Assembly (NCBI GenBank): GCA_002412865.1
Contig: DHVW01000001.1
Location: 1 to 64,000 of the forward strand
Direction: 5' to 3'
DNA: 64,000 bases
Source of the DNA: Sulfurovum sp. UBA5198
Lineage (GTDB): Bacteria > Campylobacterota > Campylobacteria > Campylobacterales > Sulfurovaceae
The stretch's first letter is position 1, and every line of letters starts with the position of its first letter. Below are positions 9,630 to 19,658 of the stretch, piece after piece. The position numbers and the translations under genes are program-made. The notes beneath the pieces are model-generated. The model ran no database searches. It was given only the letters and a program-made list of their open reading frames with translations, and was not told the origin of the DNA.

Positions 9630-10094
9630 GTGAAGATTACCATAGCATCTATCGATAAAGGTGGAAAAGATAAACTTTATACTCCGCTTATTGAGCATTA
9701 CAGTAAAATAATTAAATCATTTGCAAAATTAGAAATAATTGATATATTTGATAAAAATATAACAAAATCACAAGATTTATCTCCACAAATCGCACAGAAA
9801 AGCTACACTGTTGCTTTTGAGCCAATTGTTTCCAAGGGTATTGTCTCTATTGCACTTGATCCATCATCCAAAGAAGTTGATAGTTTTGAGTTTGCAAATT
9901 TATTAAAAGACAAAAATGAAGTGGCACTTTTCATTGGTGGGGCATATGGATTTGAGAAAGAATTTCTGAATAAATGTAATTATTCAATTTCTTTGGGTAA
10001 AATTACGCTTTCACATAAGTTAGTAAAGTTATTGTTGCTTGAGCAGACATATAGAGCTTTAGCAATAAACAATAACCACCCGTACCATAAATAG
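9630..10094 (+). CDS. rlmH: 23S rRNA (pseudouridine1915-N3)-methyltransferase RlmH
   Basis: A SPOUT-fold methyltransferase that modifies helix 69 of 23S rRNA in the 70S ribosome. The 154-residue length is standard. Family marks are FIGGAYGF near residue 115 and the C-terminal LGKITLSHKLVKLLLLEQ region ending in NNNHPYHK, which forms the trefoil knot and SAM site. It starts with GTG, four bases after the preceding stop. Confidence 0.95.
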   Translation: MKITIASIDKGGKDKLYTPLIEHYSKIIKSFAKLEIIDIFDKNITKSQDLSPQIAQKSYTVAFEPIVSKGIVSIALDPSSKEVDSFEFANLLKDKNEVALFIGGAYGFEKEFLNKCNYSISLGKITLSHKLVKLLLLEQTYRALAINNNHPYHK

Positions 10095-10105
10095 GAGAAA
10101 ATAGA

Positions 10106-10468
10106 GTGTTAACAACAGAAGAAATGAACTATTTTAAAGATAAGTTGAATGCCAGAAAGCATAAAATTGAACATAATTTGGCATATACATCCAGTGAGCT
10201 AGATGAGATGAGAGGTCTTGAGTTGAACGATGAGGGTGACTATGCATCAAGTTCAACTGACACAGCAATAGATAATGCTATAATGGGGCAGCAAATTTCA
10301 GAGCTTAGTGAAATTGAACTTGCTTTGTCTAAAATATCAAAAGGCACATATGGTGTATGCGAGATGTGTGGTGAGCCAATAGGTTTGCCTAGACTTGAGG
10401 TAAAGAATTTTGCAAGGTACTGTATTTTGTGTCGTCCTATTGTAGAAAAAAACAAACTTAAGGGATAA
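10106..10468 (+). CDS. dksA: DksA-type RNA polymerase-binding regulator
   Basis: A 120-residue TraR/DksA-family protein. DksA enters the RNA polymerase secondary channel and, with ppGpp, changes promoter choice. The coiled-coil tip motif DxxDxA is present (Asp42, Asp45, Ala47), which argues for a functional DksA rather than a degenerate paralogue. The C-terminal zinc ribbon has Cys85, Cys88, Cys106 and Cys109. It starts with GTG, eight bases after AGGAG (10093-10097). It sits between rlmH and the membrane protein gene with almost no spacer. Confidence 0.9.
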   Translation: MLTTEEMNYFKDKLNARKHKIEHNLAYTSSELDEMRGLELNDEGDYASSSTDTAIDNAIMGQQISELSEIELALSKISKGTYGVCEMCGEPIGLPRLEVKNFARYCILCRPIVEKNKLKG

Positions 10469-10471
10469 GAA

Positions 10472-11509
10472 ATGAAACTTGGTTTATATACTTTTGCGTC
10501 ATTAACACTTTTGATAATTATTGCTGTTTTGACATTTGTAATTAATGGAAGCTATTACACTGTAAATTTTCTAGGTTTATCATTATCATTGCCTGTTGCT
10601 ATTTGGTTTATTTTGCCAATGGCTTTATTGCTAGTTTTGAGTCTATTGCATATGGCATACTACAGCACAAAAAACTTCTTTTTACTACGAAAATGGCAAA
10701 AAGATGCACTCACACTTGATGATTCTATCTATTGGTCAATTTTGAATGAACCAAAAGATAATAAATTTGGAATACATAGCATGCAAGAAGGTGCTTCACT
10801 TTTAGGCAGTTCATCTATATCTTTGAGCGAATCTTCAAAAAGCAAAAATCCAAAAATAGCAGAAGCTATAAGCATAGCAAACGATATTAAAAGCGGTAAA
10901 TATATAGATTTTAAAGCAAATAAACTCAACAAGCAATTATCAAATGATAATCCAATGGTTGTACAAAACTTACTAAATAATATTGTGCTAGATAGTAACT
11001 TTTCTCAAACACTTTTAGCGTCAAAAGATAATATTAATAGCAATGTAAAAACAGCCGCACTAAATGATATTGCTAGCAAAGAGACATTTAAAAGTGCCAA
11101 GAAATTTATTCATATGATGAGTGTAGCACAAATAAATATTATGCTTAATCGTGTGGTAAGAGGTGCTAATATTGATTTAGACGAGGAGACGATTAAGACT
11201 CTTGCTGAAGGGAAAGCATTAAGTTGCAGTGACTATGTATTGCTTGCAGCTGCATCTATAAAGTCAATTAATCCAAGAAATTCATTGTCTATCTTTAAAG
11301 CATTTCAACAAAAAGACGAAAAAGCAGAAACAGCATATCTCTATCTGCTATTAGAATATGAAATGATGACTGATGTTGCAAATTTCTTTGAAGCTAATCC
11401 TGAAAATGAGTTCAAAAAATTAAAAATATTTTATGAGCTTAAAAAGACAAAAAATAACTATAAGCTAGAAGATATATTTACACTAGATACACTATGCGAT
11501 GAAGCTTGA
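10472..11509 (+). CDS. Conserved membrane protein of the accD-dus operon, unknown function
   Basis: I do not recognise a characterised family. The 345-residue protein has two N-terminal membrane segments (about residues 5-27 and 38-62), followed by a long, mostly helical soluble part rich in Lys, Ser and Asn. The topology suggests a membrane-anchored domain, most likely cytoplasmic. Its position between dksA and dus matches, as I recall, an uncharacterised gene at the same place in Campylobacter, so it is probably a lineage-specific core gene. It overlaps the dus start by 11 bases. Confidence 0.75.
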   Translation: MKLGLYTFASLTLLIIIAVLTFVINGSYYTVNFLGLSLSLPVAIWFILPMALLLVLSLLHMAYYSTKNFFLLRKWQKDALTLDDSIYWSILNEPKDNKFGIHSMQEGASLLGSSSISLSESSKSKNPKIAEAISIANDIKSGKYIDFKANKLNKQLSNDNPMVVQNLLNNIVLDSNFSQTLLASKDNINSNVKTAALNDIASKETFKSAKKFIHMMSVAQINIMLNRVVRGANIDLDEETIKTLAEGKALSCSDYVLLAAASIKSINPRNSLSIFKAFQQKDEKAETAYLYLLLEYEMMTDVANFFEANPENEFKKLKIFYELKKTKNNYKLEDIFTLDTLCDEA

Positions 11510-12428
11510 TTTTTCTAAACCCATTTATATGCTAGCACCACTTGCTGGTTATACTGATCTCCCTTTTCGTGCAGTTGTTAAGAAATTTGGGGTAGATATA
11601 ACTGTTAGCGAAATGATAAGTGCTAATGCACTTGTATATGACAGTAAGAAAACTTTAAAAATGCTTCAAAAAAGTGAAAGTGAAGATCCATATTCTGTGC
11701 AAATTGCAGGGTCTAATGAGAATATTATTCGTACCGCAGTAGAAAAGCTAAACGAGCATGATGGTATCGATATCATAGACCTTAATTGTGGCTGTCCTGC
11801 CCCAAAGATAGTGAATAACCTCTCAGGAAGCTCGCTATTGACTGATCTTAAAAGTATGGCAAAAGCTATTGAGACAATAAAAAAAACTTCCAACAAGCAA
11901 TACACATCGGTTAAAGTTCGTTTGGGTTTCAATGAAAAGAACCATTTGGAAATTGCTAAAATATGCGAAGAAAGTGGAGCTGATTTTGTAGCCGTACATG
12001 GTCGCACTCGCTCTGGTAGATTTAAATCAGCAGTTGATTATGATGCAATAGCAGAGATGAAATCAATTTTAAAAATACCTTTAATTGCAAATGGAGATAT
12101 AGATAGTCCCGAAAAAGCGGCATGGGTTTTAGAGTACACTAAGGCTGATGGTATTATGGTGGGTAGAGCTGCTGTGGGTAAACCATGGATATTTCAGCAG
12201 ATGAAAAACGGCTCAATTGATATTGATAATGAACTAATCAAGGAGGTTGTGTTAGAGCATTTTAATCAGATGGTAGCACATTTTGGAGAATACGGGGCGA
12301 TAATGTTTCGTAAACATCTACACACATACTCAAAGGCTGGGTATAGTGGTGCATCTGCATTTAGAGATGCTGTCAACAGAACAGAGAATATCACGCAGAT
12401 GCGTGAGCTTATAAGTGAATTTTTTTAG
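11499..12428 (+). CDS. dus: tRNA-dihydrouridine synthase
   Basis: An FMN enzyme that reduces uridines in the tRNA D-loop. The 309-residue protein shows the TIM-barrel marks of the family: MLAPLAGYTDLPFR at the start, the catalytic cysteine in DLNCGCP, the HGRTR motif near residue 168, and the FMN phosphate site MVGRAAVGKPW. Its N-terminal and catalytic motifs resemble DusB, but the subclass is not certain. It ends the long rightward run that began at gltB. Confidence 0.93.
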   Translation: MKLDFSKPIYMLAPLAGYTDLPFRAVVKKFGVDITVSEMISANALVYDSKKTLKMLQKSESEDPYSVQIAGSNENIIRTAVEKLNEHDGIDIIDLNCGCPAPKIVNNLSGSSLLTDLKSMAKAIETIKKTSNKQYTSVKVRLGFNEKNHLEIAKICEESGADFVAVHGRTRSGRFKSAVDYDAIAEMKSILKIPLIANGDIDSPEKAAWVLEYTKADGIMVGRAAVGKPWIFQQMKNGSIDIDNELIKEVVLEHFNQMVAHFGEYGAIMFRKHLHTYSKAGYSGASAFRDAVNRTENITQMRELISEFF

Positions 12429-12449
12429 TATATCTTATTGATATATACT
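12427..12449. terminator. Stem-loop between convergent dus and patatin gene
   Basis: AGTATATC (12427-12434) and GATATATACT (12440-12449) form an AT-rich stem with a two-base bulge and a five-base loop. It covers both stop codons of the convergent genes. There is no good T-tract on either side, so termination is inferred from position only. Confidence 0.35.
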
Positions 12450-13286
12450 TAAAGCTTTTTTTATTGCTGGTAGTGCGGCTAGGGCAGCTTTTTCACCCTC
12501 CAAGATTGCCTGATGTCTTGTATCAAATGAACCCGAGCTTAGTCTATCAAGATTTGGCTTGATAACGATATTTGCTTTTTTCAGTTCACTATTTAGTGCT
12601 ACTTGACTCATGATATTTATACTTTGATCAAGCGTGGCAAATATTCCACTAATTCCACTTTTTGGTTTGGCTGATATGTCTACGGCTATTATAAATGTAG
12701 CCCCCATTGCTTTAGCTGCACTTACAGGTACTGGTTGCGTTAGTCCCCCATCTACATAGTAGCTAGAGCCTATTTTTACAGGTTGAAATACATTTGGTAC
12801 ACTAGCACTTGCTCTTACTGCTTGACCAGCATTACCTGATCTAAATAGTGCTGTTGCACCAGTGTCTCTATTTGTTGCTACTGCCCCAAATGGTATTTTA
12901 AAAGCTTGTATTTGACGATTTCCTACTGAACTATTAATAAAGTTTTGCAAGTACTCTCCTTTTATAAATCCATTAGTTGATAGTGTTAAATCTACTACTT
13001 GACCCTCTTTGAGATCCATAGCTTTTTGCTGTAATTGGGTTGGTGTTAGTCCTGAAGCGTAAAGACTGCCTATAATGGAACCAGCACTTGTGCCAGTTAT
13101 AATTACTGGTTTAATTCCATTTTGCTCTAGAACTTTAATAACACCAATATGTGCAAATCCTTTTGCGGCTCCTCCACCAAGGGCTAGTGCAATTTTTACT
13201 TTTGGCTTGGTTGGTATTGGTTTAGTTGATGTACAGCCTGTGAATGCTAATATTATAGCCATAATTGTTATATTTATCTGTTTCAT
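12435..13286 (-). CDS. Patatin-like phospholipase, predicted lipoprotein (RssA-like)
   Basis: A 283-residue patatin-family serine hydrolase. The N-terminal hydrophobic segment ends in FTGC with Cys18 as the likely lipidated residue, so the enzyme should be anchored in the periplasm, unlike many cytosolic RssA relatives. The oxyanion motif GGGAAKG (37-43), the nucleophile Ser67 in GTSAG, and the DGG motif with the catalytic Asp are intact. Substrate is unknown; membrane phospholipids are likely from family knowledge. AAGG six bases before ATG 13286 supports the start. Confidence 0.88.
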   Translation of the reverse strand: MKQINITIMAIILAFTGCTSTKPIPTKPKVKIALALGGGAAKGFAHIGVIKVLEQNGIKPVIITGTSAGSIIGSLYASGLTPTQLQQKAMDLKEGQVVDLTLSTNGFIKGEYLQNFINSSVGNRQIQAFKIPFGAVATNRDTGATALFRSGNAGQAVRASASVPNVFQPVKIGSSYYVDGGLTQPVPVSAAKAMGATFIIAVDISAKPKSGISGIFATLDQSINIMSQVALNSELKKANIVIKPNLDRLSSGSFDTRHQAILEGEKAALAALPAIKKALSIYQ

Positions 13287-13369
13287 TGATTACCTTGATT
13301 TTATTTGTGAAAGTATACGATAAAATATTAAAATATGATATACTATTGTCTTAAAATTTGGAGTTTAGT

Positions 13370-14104
13370 ATGGATTTGATGCTTGTCGGAGTTGGTATTT
13401 TTGTTGGCATACTCTCTGGATTTTTCGGTATAGGAGGAGGTACGGTTAGTGTACCAATACTACTATATATGGGATTTGATATCAAGCAAGCTATTGGAAT
13501 ATCCGTATTTCAGATGCTTATTAGCTCTATTTTGGGATATTTTATACATAGAAAAAAACAAACTTATAATGCTTCAAAAAAGATTTATTTTGGATATGGT
13601 GGAATAGCTGGAGCAATCATAGGAGCTTATTTTGTTAAGCTCTTAAATCATCAGGTGCTAGAATATCTATTTTTATCGCTTGTGGTATTTACACTTATTA
13701 GGTTGTTTTTGTCAAATCCAGAGCCAACTAAAGATGAGATATATAATCCATATTTATATACAGCAATAGGTCTTGGAATAGGTATTTTTTCTGGTATGCT
13801 TGGGGTTGGAGGTTCAATACTTATGACACCAATTTTGGTTAGTTTTTTGGGTTTTTCGCTCAAGAAAGCTTCAGCAGTTGGACTATTTTTTGTGATATTC
13901 TCATCCGCGTCATCATTTGTATCGCTCTCTTATTTAGGGCTTATGGATTATCACAATGGACTCCTACTCGGAATTGGCTCATTGTTTGGAATATGGATAG
14001 GAATTTGGCTACTTCAAAAGGTAAAATTAACACACTATAAGAAAATATTGGTTGGATTTTATATTTTTATATTTTTAATAACAATAAACAAAGTAATAGG
14101 ATAG
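13370..14104 (+). CDS. TauE/SafE family membrane permease
   Basis: A 244-residue integral membrane protein with about eight hydrophobic segments built as two related halves, each beginning with a glycine-rich motif (GFFGIGGGTVSVPIL and GMLGVGGSILMTPIL). The family exports sulfite, sulfoacetate or related organosulfur anions, but the substrate here cannot be fixed. ATG 13370 is chosen over TTG 13358 because GGAG at 13360-13363 is six bases before it. A TATACT box at 13339-13344 is a likely -10 element. The stop is two bases before uvrA. Confidence 0.85.
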   Translation: MDLMLVGVGIFVGILSGFFGIGGGTVSVPILLYMGFDIKQAIGISVFQMLISSILGYFIHRKKQTYNASKKIYFGYGGIAGAIIGAYFVKLLNHQVLEYLFLSLVVFTLIRLFLSNPEPTKDEIYNPYLYTAIGLGIGIFSGMLGVGGSILMTPILVSFLGFSLKKASAVGLFFVIFSSASSFVSLSYLGLMDYHNGLLLGIGSLFGIWIGIWLLQKVKLTHYKKILVGFYIFIFLITINKVIG

Positions 14105-14106
14105 AA

Positions 14107-16923
14107 ATGGATAGCATAAAAGTATACGGAGCTAGAGAGAATAATCTCAAAAATATAAATATAGAGATACCAAAAAATAAACTAGTAGTAATCACGGGAT
14201 TAAGTGGAAGTGGCAAATCTACTTTGGCATTTTCAACTCTATATGCAGAGGGTCAACGCAGATACATAGAGTCACTCTCATCATATGCACGGCAATTTTT
14301 GGGTAAAGTAGGAAAGCCAGATGTAGATAAGATAGAAGGTCTAACTCCAGCAATTGCAATAGATCAAAAGACAACTTCTAAAAATCCTCGCTCCACAGTG
14401 GGAACTATTACAGAGATTTATGACTATTTGCGACTTTTGTTTGCTAGAGTTGGAGTGCAACATTGTCATGAGTGTGGCAAACCAATATCTTCAATGAGTG
14501 CAAGTGATATCATAAGTGAAATATTAAAGCTACCAGAAGAAAGCAAGATAGTCATTCTAGCCCCTCTAGTCAAAGAGAAAAAAGGCTCTTTTGGTGAGAT
14601 GATAGAGTCACTTCGACATAAGGGTTTTGTGAGAGCTATGATAGATGGTGTGATGGTGCGACTCGATGAGGAAATAGAACTAAGTAAAACAAAAAAACAT
14701 ACAATAAAAGTCGTCATAGATAGAGTAGTAGTTAGTGAAGATAGTCGCGAGAGAATAGCACAAGATGTTGAAAAAGCCTTAAAAGAAAGCTATGGTGAGG
14801 TTGAGGTGGAGATATTAAACTACGCTGAAGTTGGAGTTGATACAGCTCATATGCACTACTCTGAACATTTGGCTTGTTTTGATTGCAAGATTAGTTTTGA
14901 GCCTTTAGAACCTGTGAGTTTTTCGTTTAATTCACCAAAAGGAGCTTGTAGTACTTGTGGAGGTTTGGGAATAAAATATGTTCTTGATTTAAAGAAAATT
15001 ATTGATAGTTCACTTAGTATAGACAAGGGTGCTGTTCGCATAATGCATGGATTTAATAAAGGTTATTACTCTAAGTTTCTTGAGGCTTTTTGTGAGCAAA
15101 ATGAGATTAGCACTTCTAAAGCATACGAAGAACTCGAAAGCCATGAGCAAAAAGCTATATTGTACGGAAATGGAAGTAGCGTAAAATTCATCTGGAAGCG
15201 ACATCCTCTCACTAGAGAATGGCCTGGGGTTATTAAAATAGCATATGATATGTTCAAAGACGAGAGAGATTTAGCTGAATATATGACAGAAAAAAAATGT
15301 GATAAATGCAATGGAAATCGTTTGTCTTTGCCATCCTTGGCAGTTAAGATTGATGAGCATAATATAGCATCTATCGTAAATATGCCAATAGAATATAGCT
15401 ATGAGTTTTTTGAAAATCAGCAAAATTTCTCGCACCTAAGTGAGCAACAGGCACTTATTGCCGCTCCTATTTTTAGAGAGATTAGAGAGAGGTTATTTTT
15501 TCTCTTTGATGTAGGTCTTGGTTATTTATCACTTAGTCGTGATGCTAGAAGTATATCAGGCGGAGAGGCTCAGAGAATACGGATAGCTTCACAAATAGGT
15601 TCAGGACTAACAGGAGTAATGTATGTGCTTGATGAGCCTAGTATTGGTCTTCATGAGAGAGATACTATGAAGCTAATACGAACACTAAAATCACTACAAT
15701 CAAAAGGTAATAGTGTTATTGTGGTTGAGCATGACAAAGAGACCATAATTAATGCTGATTATATTATCGATATTGGACCAGGAGCTGGAGAGTATGGTGG
15801 TGAGGTTATATTTGCAGGTACATTAGAAGAGCTCAAAAAGGCTGATACTATTACGGCTGATTATCTATTTGGTCGCAAAAATGTATCATATCCACAAAAT
15901 GAGATTTCTGATAAATGGATAGAGATAAACCATGCTACACTAAACAATATTGATAAGCTCTCTGCTCGTATACCACTTGGTAACTTTGTGTGTATTACTG
16001 GAGTTAGTGGAAGCGGCAAAAGCTCACTGATACTCCAAACCCTTTTACCTACGGCATTAGAGATGTTAAATCGTGCCACTAAAGTGACAAAGATTGATGG
16101 AGTAGAGATACTTGGACTTGAACAGCTAGATAAAGTAATATATCTTGACCAAAACCCAATAGGCAGGACGCCTAGGAGTAATCCAGCGACATATACAGGC
16201 ATTATGGATGAGATACGAAAGCTATTTTCAAAAACAAAAGAGGCAGAGATAAGGGGTTATCAGATAGGTAGATTTTCATTTAATGTCAAGGGTGGCAGAT
16301 GTGAGAAATGTCAAGGAGATGGCGAGATAAAAATAGAAATGCACTTTTTGCCTGATGTGATGGTGCAGTGTGATAGTTGCCGTGGAAAAAGATACAATGC
16401 TCAGACTTTAGAGGTCTACTATAGGGGCAAAAACATAGCTGATGTACTAGCTATGAGCGTTACCGAAGCTTTAGAATTTTTCAAAGCAGTACCTATGATA
16501 GCTGTAAAGCTTGGGACTCTTGAAGCTGTGGGCTTGGGCTACATCACTCTAGGTCAAAATGCCACAACTCTGAGTGGTGGTGAAGCTCAAAGAATAAAAC
16601 TAAGTAAAGAGCTTAGCCGTAAAGATACTGGCAAAACACTATATATTCTGGATGAACCATCTACTGGACTGCACTTTGCCGATGTGGATAGACTTACAGG
16701 CGTGTTGCGTCATCTAGTGGAACTAGGTAATAGCGTAGTAGTAATAGAACATAATCTAGATATGATAAAAAATAGTGACTATATCATCGATATGGGACCT
16801 GAAGGTGGCAATAAGGGCGGTCTTATCATCGCCACAGGTACTCCAAAAGAGTTAGCCTTGAATTATAAAAAAAGCGGAAGCTACACGGGTGAATATTTAG
16901 CCCTAGAAGATGGAGTATTGTAA
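14107..16923 (+). CDS. uvrA: Excinuclease ABC subunit A
   Basis: The damage-recognition ATPase of nucleotide excision repair, working as UvrA2B with UvrC. The 938-residue protein has both ABC modules (Walker A GLSGSGKST near residue 33 and GVSGSGKSS near 630; signatures SGGEAQRIRIA and SGGEAQRIKLS) and the zinc-binding cysteine pairs CHEC, CSTC, CEKC and CDSC. Length and motifs are standard. AGGAT precedes ATG 14107. The stop overlaps no gene but lies one base before the polA start. Confidence 0.98.
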   Translation: MDSIKVYGARENNLKNINIEIPKNKLVVITGLSGSGKSTLAFSTLYAEGQRRYIESLSSYARQFLGKVGKPDVDKIEGLTPAIAIDQKTTSKNPRSTVGTITEIYDYLRLLFARVGVQHCHECGKPISSMSASDIISEILKLPEESKIVILAPLVKEKKGSFGEMIESLRHKGFVRAMIDGVMVRLDEEIELSKTKKHTIKVVIDRVVVSEDSRERIAQDVEKALKESYGEVEVEILNYAEVGVDTAHMHYSEHLACFDCKISFEPLEPVSFSFNSPKGACSTCGGLGIKYVLDLKKIIDSSLSIDKGAVRIMHGFNKGYYSKFLEAFCEQNEISTSKAYEELESHEQKAILYGNGSSVKFIWKRHPLTREWPGVIKIAYDMFKDERDLAEYMTEKKCDKCNGNRLSLPSLAVKIDEHNIASIVNMPIEYSYEFFENQQNFSHLSEQQALIAAPIFREIRERLFFLFDVGLGYLSLSRDARSISGGEAQRIRIASQIGSGLTGVMYVLDEPSIGLHERDTMKLIRTLKSLQSKGNSVIVVEHDKETIINADYIIDIGPGAGEYGGEVIFAGTLEELKKADTITADYLFGRKNVSYPQNEISDKWIEINHATLNNIDKLSARIPLGNFVCITGVSGSGKSSLILQTLLPTALEMLNRATKVTKIDGVEILGLEQLDKVIYLDQNPIGRTPRSNPATYTGIMDEIRKLFSKTKEAEIRGYQIGRFSFNVKGGRCEKCQGDGEIKIEMHFLPDVMVQCDSCRGKRYNAQTLEVYYRGKNIADVLAMSVTEALEFFKAVPMIAVKLGTLEAVGLGYITLGQNATTLSGGEAQRIKLSKELSRKDTGKTLYILDEPSTGLHFADVDRLTGVLRHLVELGNSVVVIEHNLDMIKNSDYIIDMGPEGGNKGGLIIATGTPKELALNYKKSGSYTGEYLALEDGVL

Positions 16924-16924
16924 A

Positions 16925-19648
16925 ATGAAAACAATCACAATCATAGATACCTTTGGGTTCTTTTTTCGCTCTTATTATGCCTTGCCGCCACTACGAAATT
17001 CTGATGGATTTCCCACAGGTCTGCTTACAGGTTTTATCAATCTCATTGACTCTTTGCATCGTAATCATAGCACCGATTATATAGTTTTTGCATTAGACAG
17101 CAAAGGCGATACATTTCGTAATGAGCTTTATGGTGCATATAAAGCAAATCGCTCTCCAGCTCCAGAGGACTTGACGCTTCAACTCCCAATAGCCATAGAA
17201 TGGATAGAGAAGATGGGCTTTGCCAATTTGGCACTTGATAGATATGAAGCCGATGATATCATAGCGACAATTACAGCCAAAGCAAAAACTGATGGCATAA
17301 AAGTACGGATAGTCTCTCACGATAAAGACTTATATCAACTTATAGATGATGGTATCGTAGTGCTTCATGACTCAGTAAAAAAAGTTGATATAGATGAAGA
17401 TGGGTGTGTGGCAAAATTCGGTATACATCCACGCGATTTTACAAATTTCCAGGCTATTTTAGGAGATAGTAGCGATAATGTTCCTGGTGTTAAAGGGATA
17501 GGTCAAAAAGGTGCCAGTGAACTTATTAACAAATACCATACACTAGAGGCTATCTATGATGATATAGAAAACACAGGAACTCCACGAATGCAAAAGCTAC
17601 TTAGCGAGAGTCGTGAGATGGCGTTTTTGAGCCGTGAGCTTGTGACTATGAAAACTGATGTAATTGAAAATTGTGATTGGGATAGATATAAATTTGAAGA
17701 TAAAAACTATCTATCAGTTTTGATTGATGAGTTTGCAAAATATGAGATGAAAGCAGCATTAAAAAAAGCTCAAATGAATGGTAACGGCTTAGCCTCACTC
17801 AATACCAATATATCAACAGCCATAAATGAAAAATTAGAAACTAAAGATATACGCTCAGTACTTAAATTTGAAGCTATTACGCTTGATACAGTGCAGAAGC
17901 TTAATCAGCAGATAGATATGTTTAATAGTGAGACCTTGGTAGCGTTTGATACAGAGACAACAGGATTGGATACAAAAAAAGCTGATATGGTTGGTTTTAG
18001 TTTTTGTGCAGATTCGCAAAAAGCATTTTATGTACCAATTGCTCATAACTATTTAGGTGTAGGGGAGCAAGTATCATTAGATGATGCACTGGGTGCTATA
18101 AAGAAGATTATGAAATGCAAAGTAGTTGGTCAAAATCTAAAATTTGATCTATCACTTCTTTATAATAGATATGAGTTTGAGCCAGTCGAACCATACAGCG
18201 ACACTATGATACTAGCATGGCTGAGTAATCCATACGGTAGAGTAGGGCTTGATACATTGGCTAAAGAGTTTTTTGGGCATGAGATGATATCTTTTAAGCA
18301 GACGGTCAAAAAAGGGGAAAATTTCTCATCAGTTTTGATTGAAGATGCTACAAAATATGCCAGCGAAGATGCTTTTATTACTCTAAAACTTTATCATGCG
18401 TTGATTGAAAAGATGAATCTAAGCTCATTGGATATGCTACTGCATGAGGCAAAAATTGTCGAGTATCCATTTATAAATGTGTTAGCCAGAATGGAGAGTG
18501 TAGGTATAAAGGTTGATGTCCTCAAATTAAAAGAGAGTTCATTAATGCTTGAAGAAAAACTAGCCACACTTACTAAAGAGATTTATGAGCTTTGTGGAAG
18601 TGAGTTTAATATTCGCTCTACTCAACAACTAGGCGTGATACTGTTTCAAAACTTAGGATTAAAGGGTGGCAAAAAAACAAAAACAGGATATAGTACAAAT
18701 GAAGCCGTACTAGATGAACTGCGGAGCGAGCATCCAGTAATAAATAAAATATTAGAATATAGGGAATATACAAAACTCCTATCCACATATACATTGCCAC
18801 TGTATGAGCTAGGAATGAAAGATAAAGAAAACAGAATATACACATCGTTTTTACAAACAGGAACAGCCACAGGAAGGCTTAGCTCAAAAGATCCTAACCT
18901 GCAAAACATACCAGTGCGAAGTGAGCTTGGCAGGAGTATACGAAGCTCATTTGTAGCCAAAGATGGATATAAGCTTGTGAGTATAGATTACTCTCAGATT
19001 GAGCTTAGACTATTGGCTCACTTCTCAGGCGACAAGGCTCTAGGAGATGCCTTTAAAAATAATGAAGACATTCACTATGCCACAGCTCTAAAACTCTTTG
19101 GAGAAGAATTAGCTAGTAGTAAAAGAAGTGTTGCTAAAACTATTAATTTTGGAATACTATATGGCATGGGGCAAAAGAAACTTTCAGAAGCACTAGGAAT
19201 TAGTGGTAGTGAAGCCAAAGATATTATCACAGCATATTTCGCATCTTTCCCGACGGTCAAAAACTTCATATCAGAGATTCAAGATGAGGTTAAAAACAGA
19301 GGATTCGTAGAGACCCTGCTAGGTCGTAGACGGTTCTTTGACTATGATGGAGCTGGTGGCATGGAGAAGGCTGCATTTTTGCGTGAAGGGGTCAATACAG
19401 TGTTCCAAGGGAGTGCGGCAGACCTGATGAAGCTATCCATGAATGAGATAGATGCACTTATCATAGATGAAGATCTTGACGCACGGATACTTTTGCAAAT
19501 CCACGATGAACTGATATTTGAAGTCAAGAGTGAAAAAGCCGAAGAGCTATCAAAGCGATTCGCGTATATGATGGAAAATATCTTTGAACTAAATGTGCCA
19601 CTGATTTGCTCCGTGAGTATCGGAGATAACTGGGGCGAACTTAAATAA
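16925..19648 (+). CDS. polA: DNA polymerase I
   Basis: Fills gaps and removes RNA primers. The 907-residue protein has the three expected parts: an N-terminal 5'-3' exonuclease (DRYEADD, GDSSDNVPG), a 3'-5' exonuclease with its acidic residues preserved (FDTETTGLD, GQNLKFD, YASEDA), so proofreading is probably active, and the polymerase domain with motif A (DYSQIELR), O-helix (KRSVAKTINFGILYG) and motif C (QIHDELIFEV). ATG 16925 lies nine bases after GGAG; an ATG at 16910 would overlap uvrA by 14 bases and adds a non-family leader. Confidence 0.97.
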   Translation: MKTITIIDTFGFFFRSYYALPPLRNSDGFPTGLLTGFINLIDSLHRNHSTDYIVFALDSKGDTFRNELYGAYKANRSPAPEDLTLQLPIAIEWIEKMGFANLALDRYEADDIIATITAKAKTDGIKVRIVSHDKDLYQLIDDGIVVLHDSVKKVDIDEDGCVAKFGIHPRDFTNFQAILGDSSDNVPGVKGIGQKGASELINKYHTLEAIYDDIENTGTPRMQKLLSESREMAFLSRELVTMKTDVIENCDWDRYKFEDKNYLSVLIDEFAKYEMKAALKKAQMNGNGLASLNTNISTAINEKLETKDIRSVLKFEAITLDTVQKLNQQIDMFNSETLVAFDTETTGLDTKKADMVGFSFCADSQKAFYVPIAHNYLGVGEQVSLDDALGAIKKIMKCKVVGQNLKFDLSLLYNRYEFEPVEPYSDTMILAWLSNPYGRVGLDTLAKEFFGHEMISFKQTVKKGENFSSVLIEDATKYASEDAFITLKLYHALIEKMNLSSLDMLLHEAKIVEYPFINVLARMESVGIKVDVLKLKESSLMLEEKLATLTKEIYELCGSEFNIRSTQQLGVILFQNLGLKGGKKTKTGYSTNEAVLDELRSEHPVINKILEYREYTKLLSTYTLPLYELGMKDKENRIYTSFLQTGTATGRLSSKDPNLQNIPVRSELGRSIRSSFVAKDGYKLVSIDYSQIELRLLAHFSGDKALGDAFKNNEDIHYATALKLFGEELASSKRSVAKTINFGILYGMGQKKLSEALGISGSEAKDIITAYFASFPTVKNFISEIQDEVKNRGFVETLLGRRRFFDYDGAGGMEKAAFLREGVNTVFQGSAADLMKLSMNEIDALIIDEDLDARILLQIHDELIFEVKSEKAEELSKRFAYMMENIFELNVPLICSVSIGDNWGELK

Positions 19649-19658
19649 GGGGCTTTAG

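Noticed and set aside
18646..18960. Minus-strand frame of 104 codons inside polA
   Set aside because: Lies across the conserved polymerase region; composition is that of a complementary shadow.
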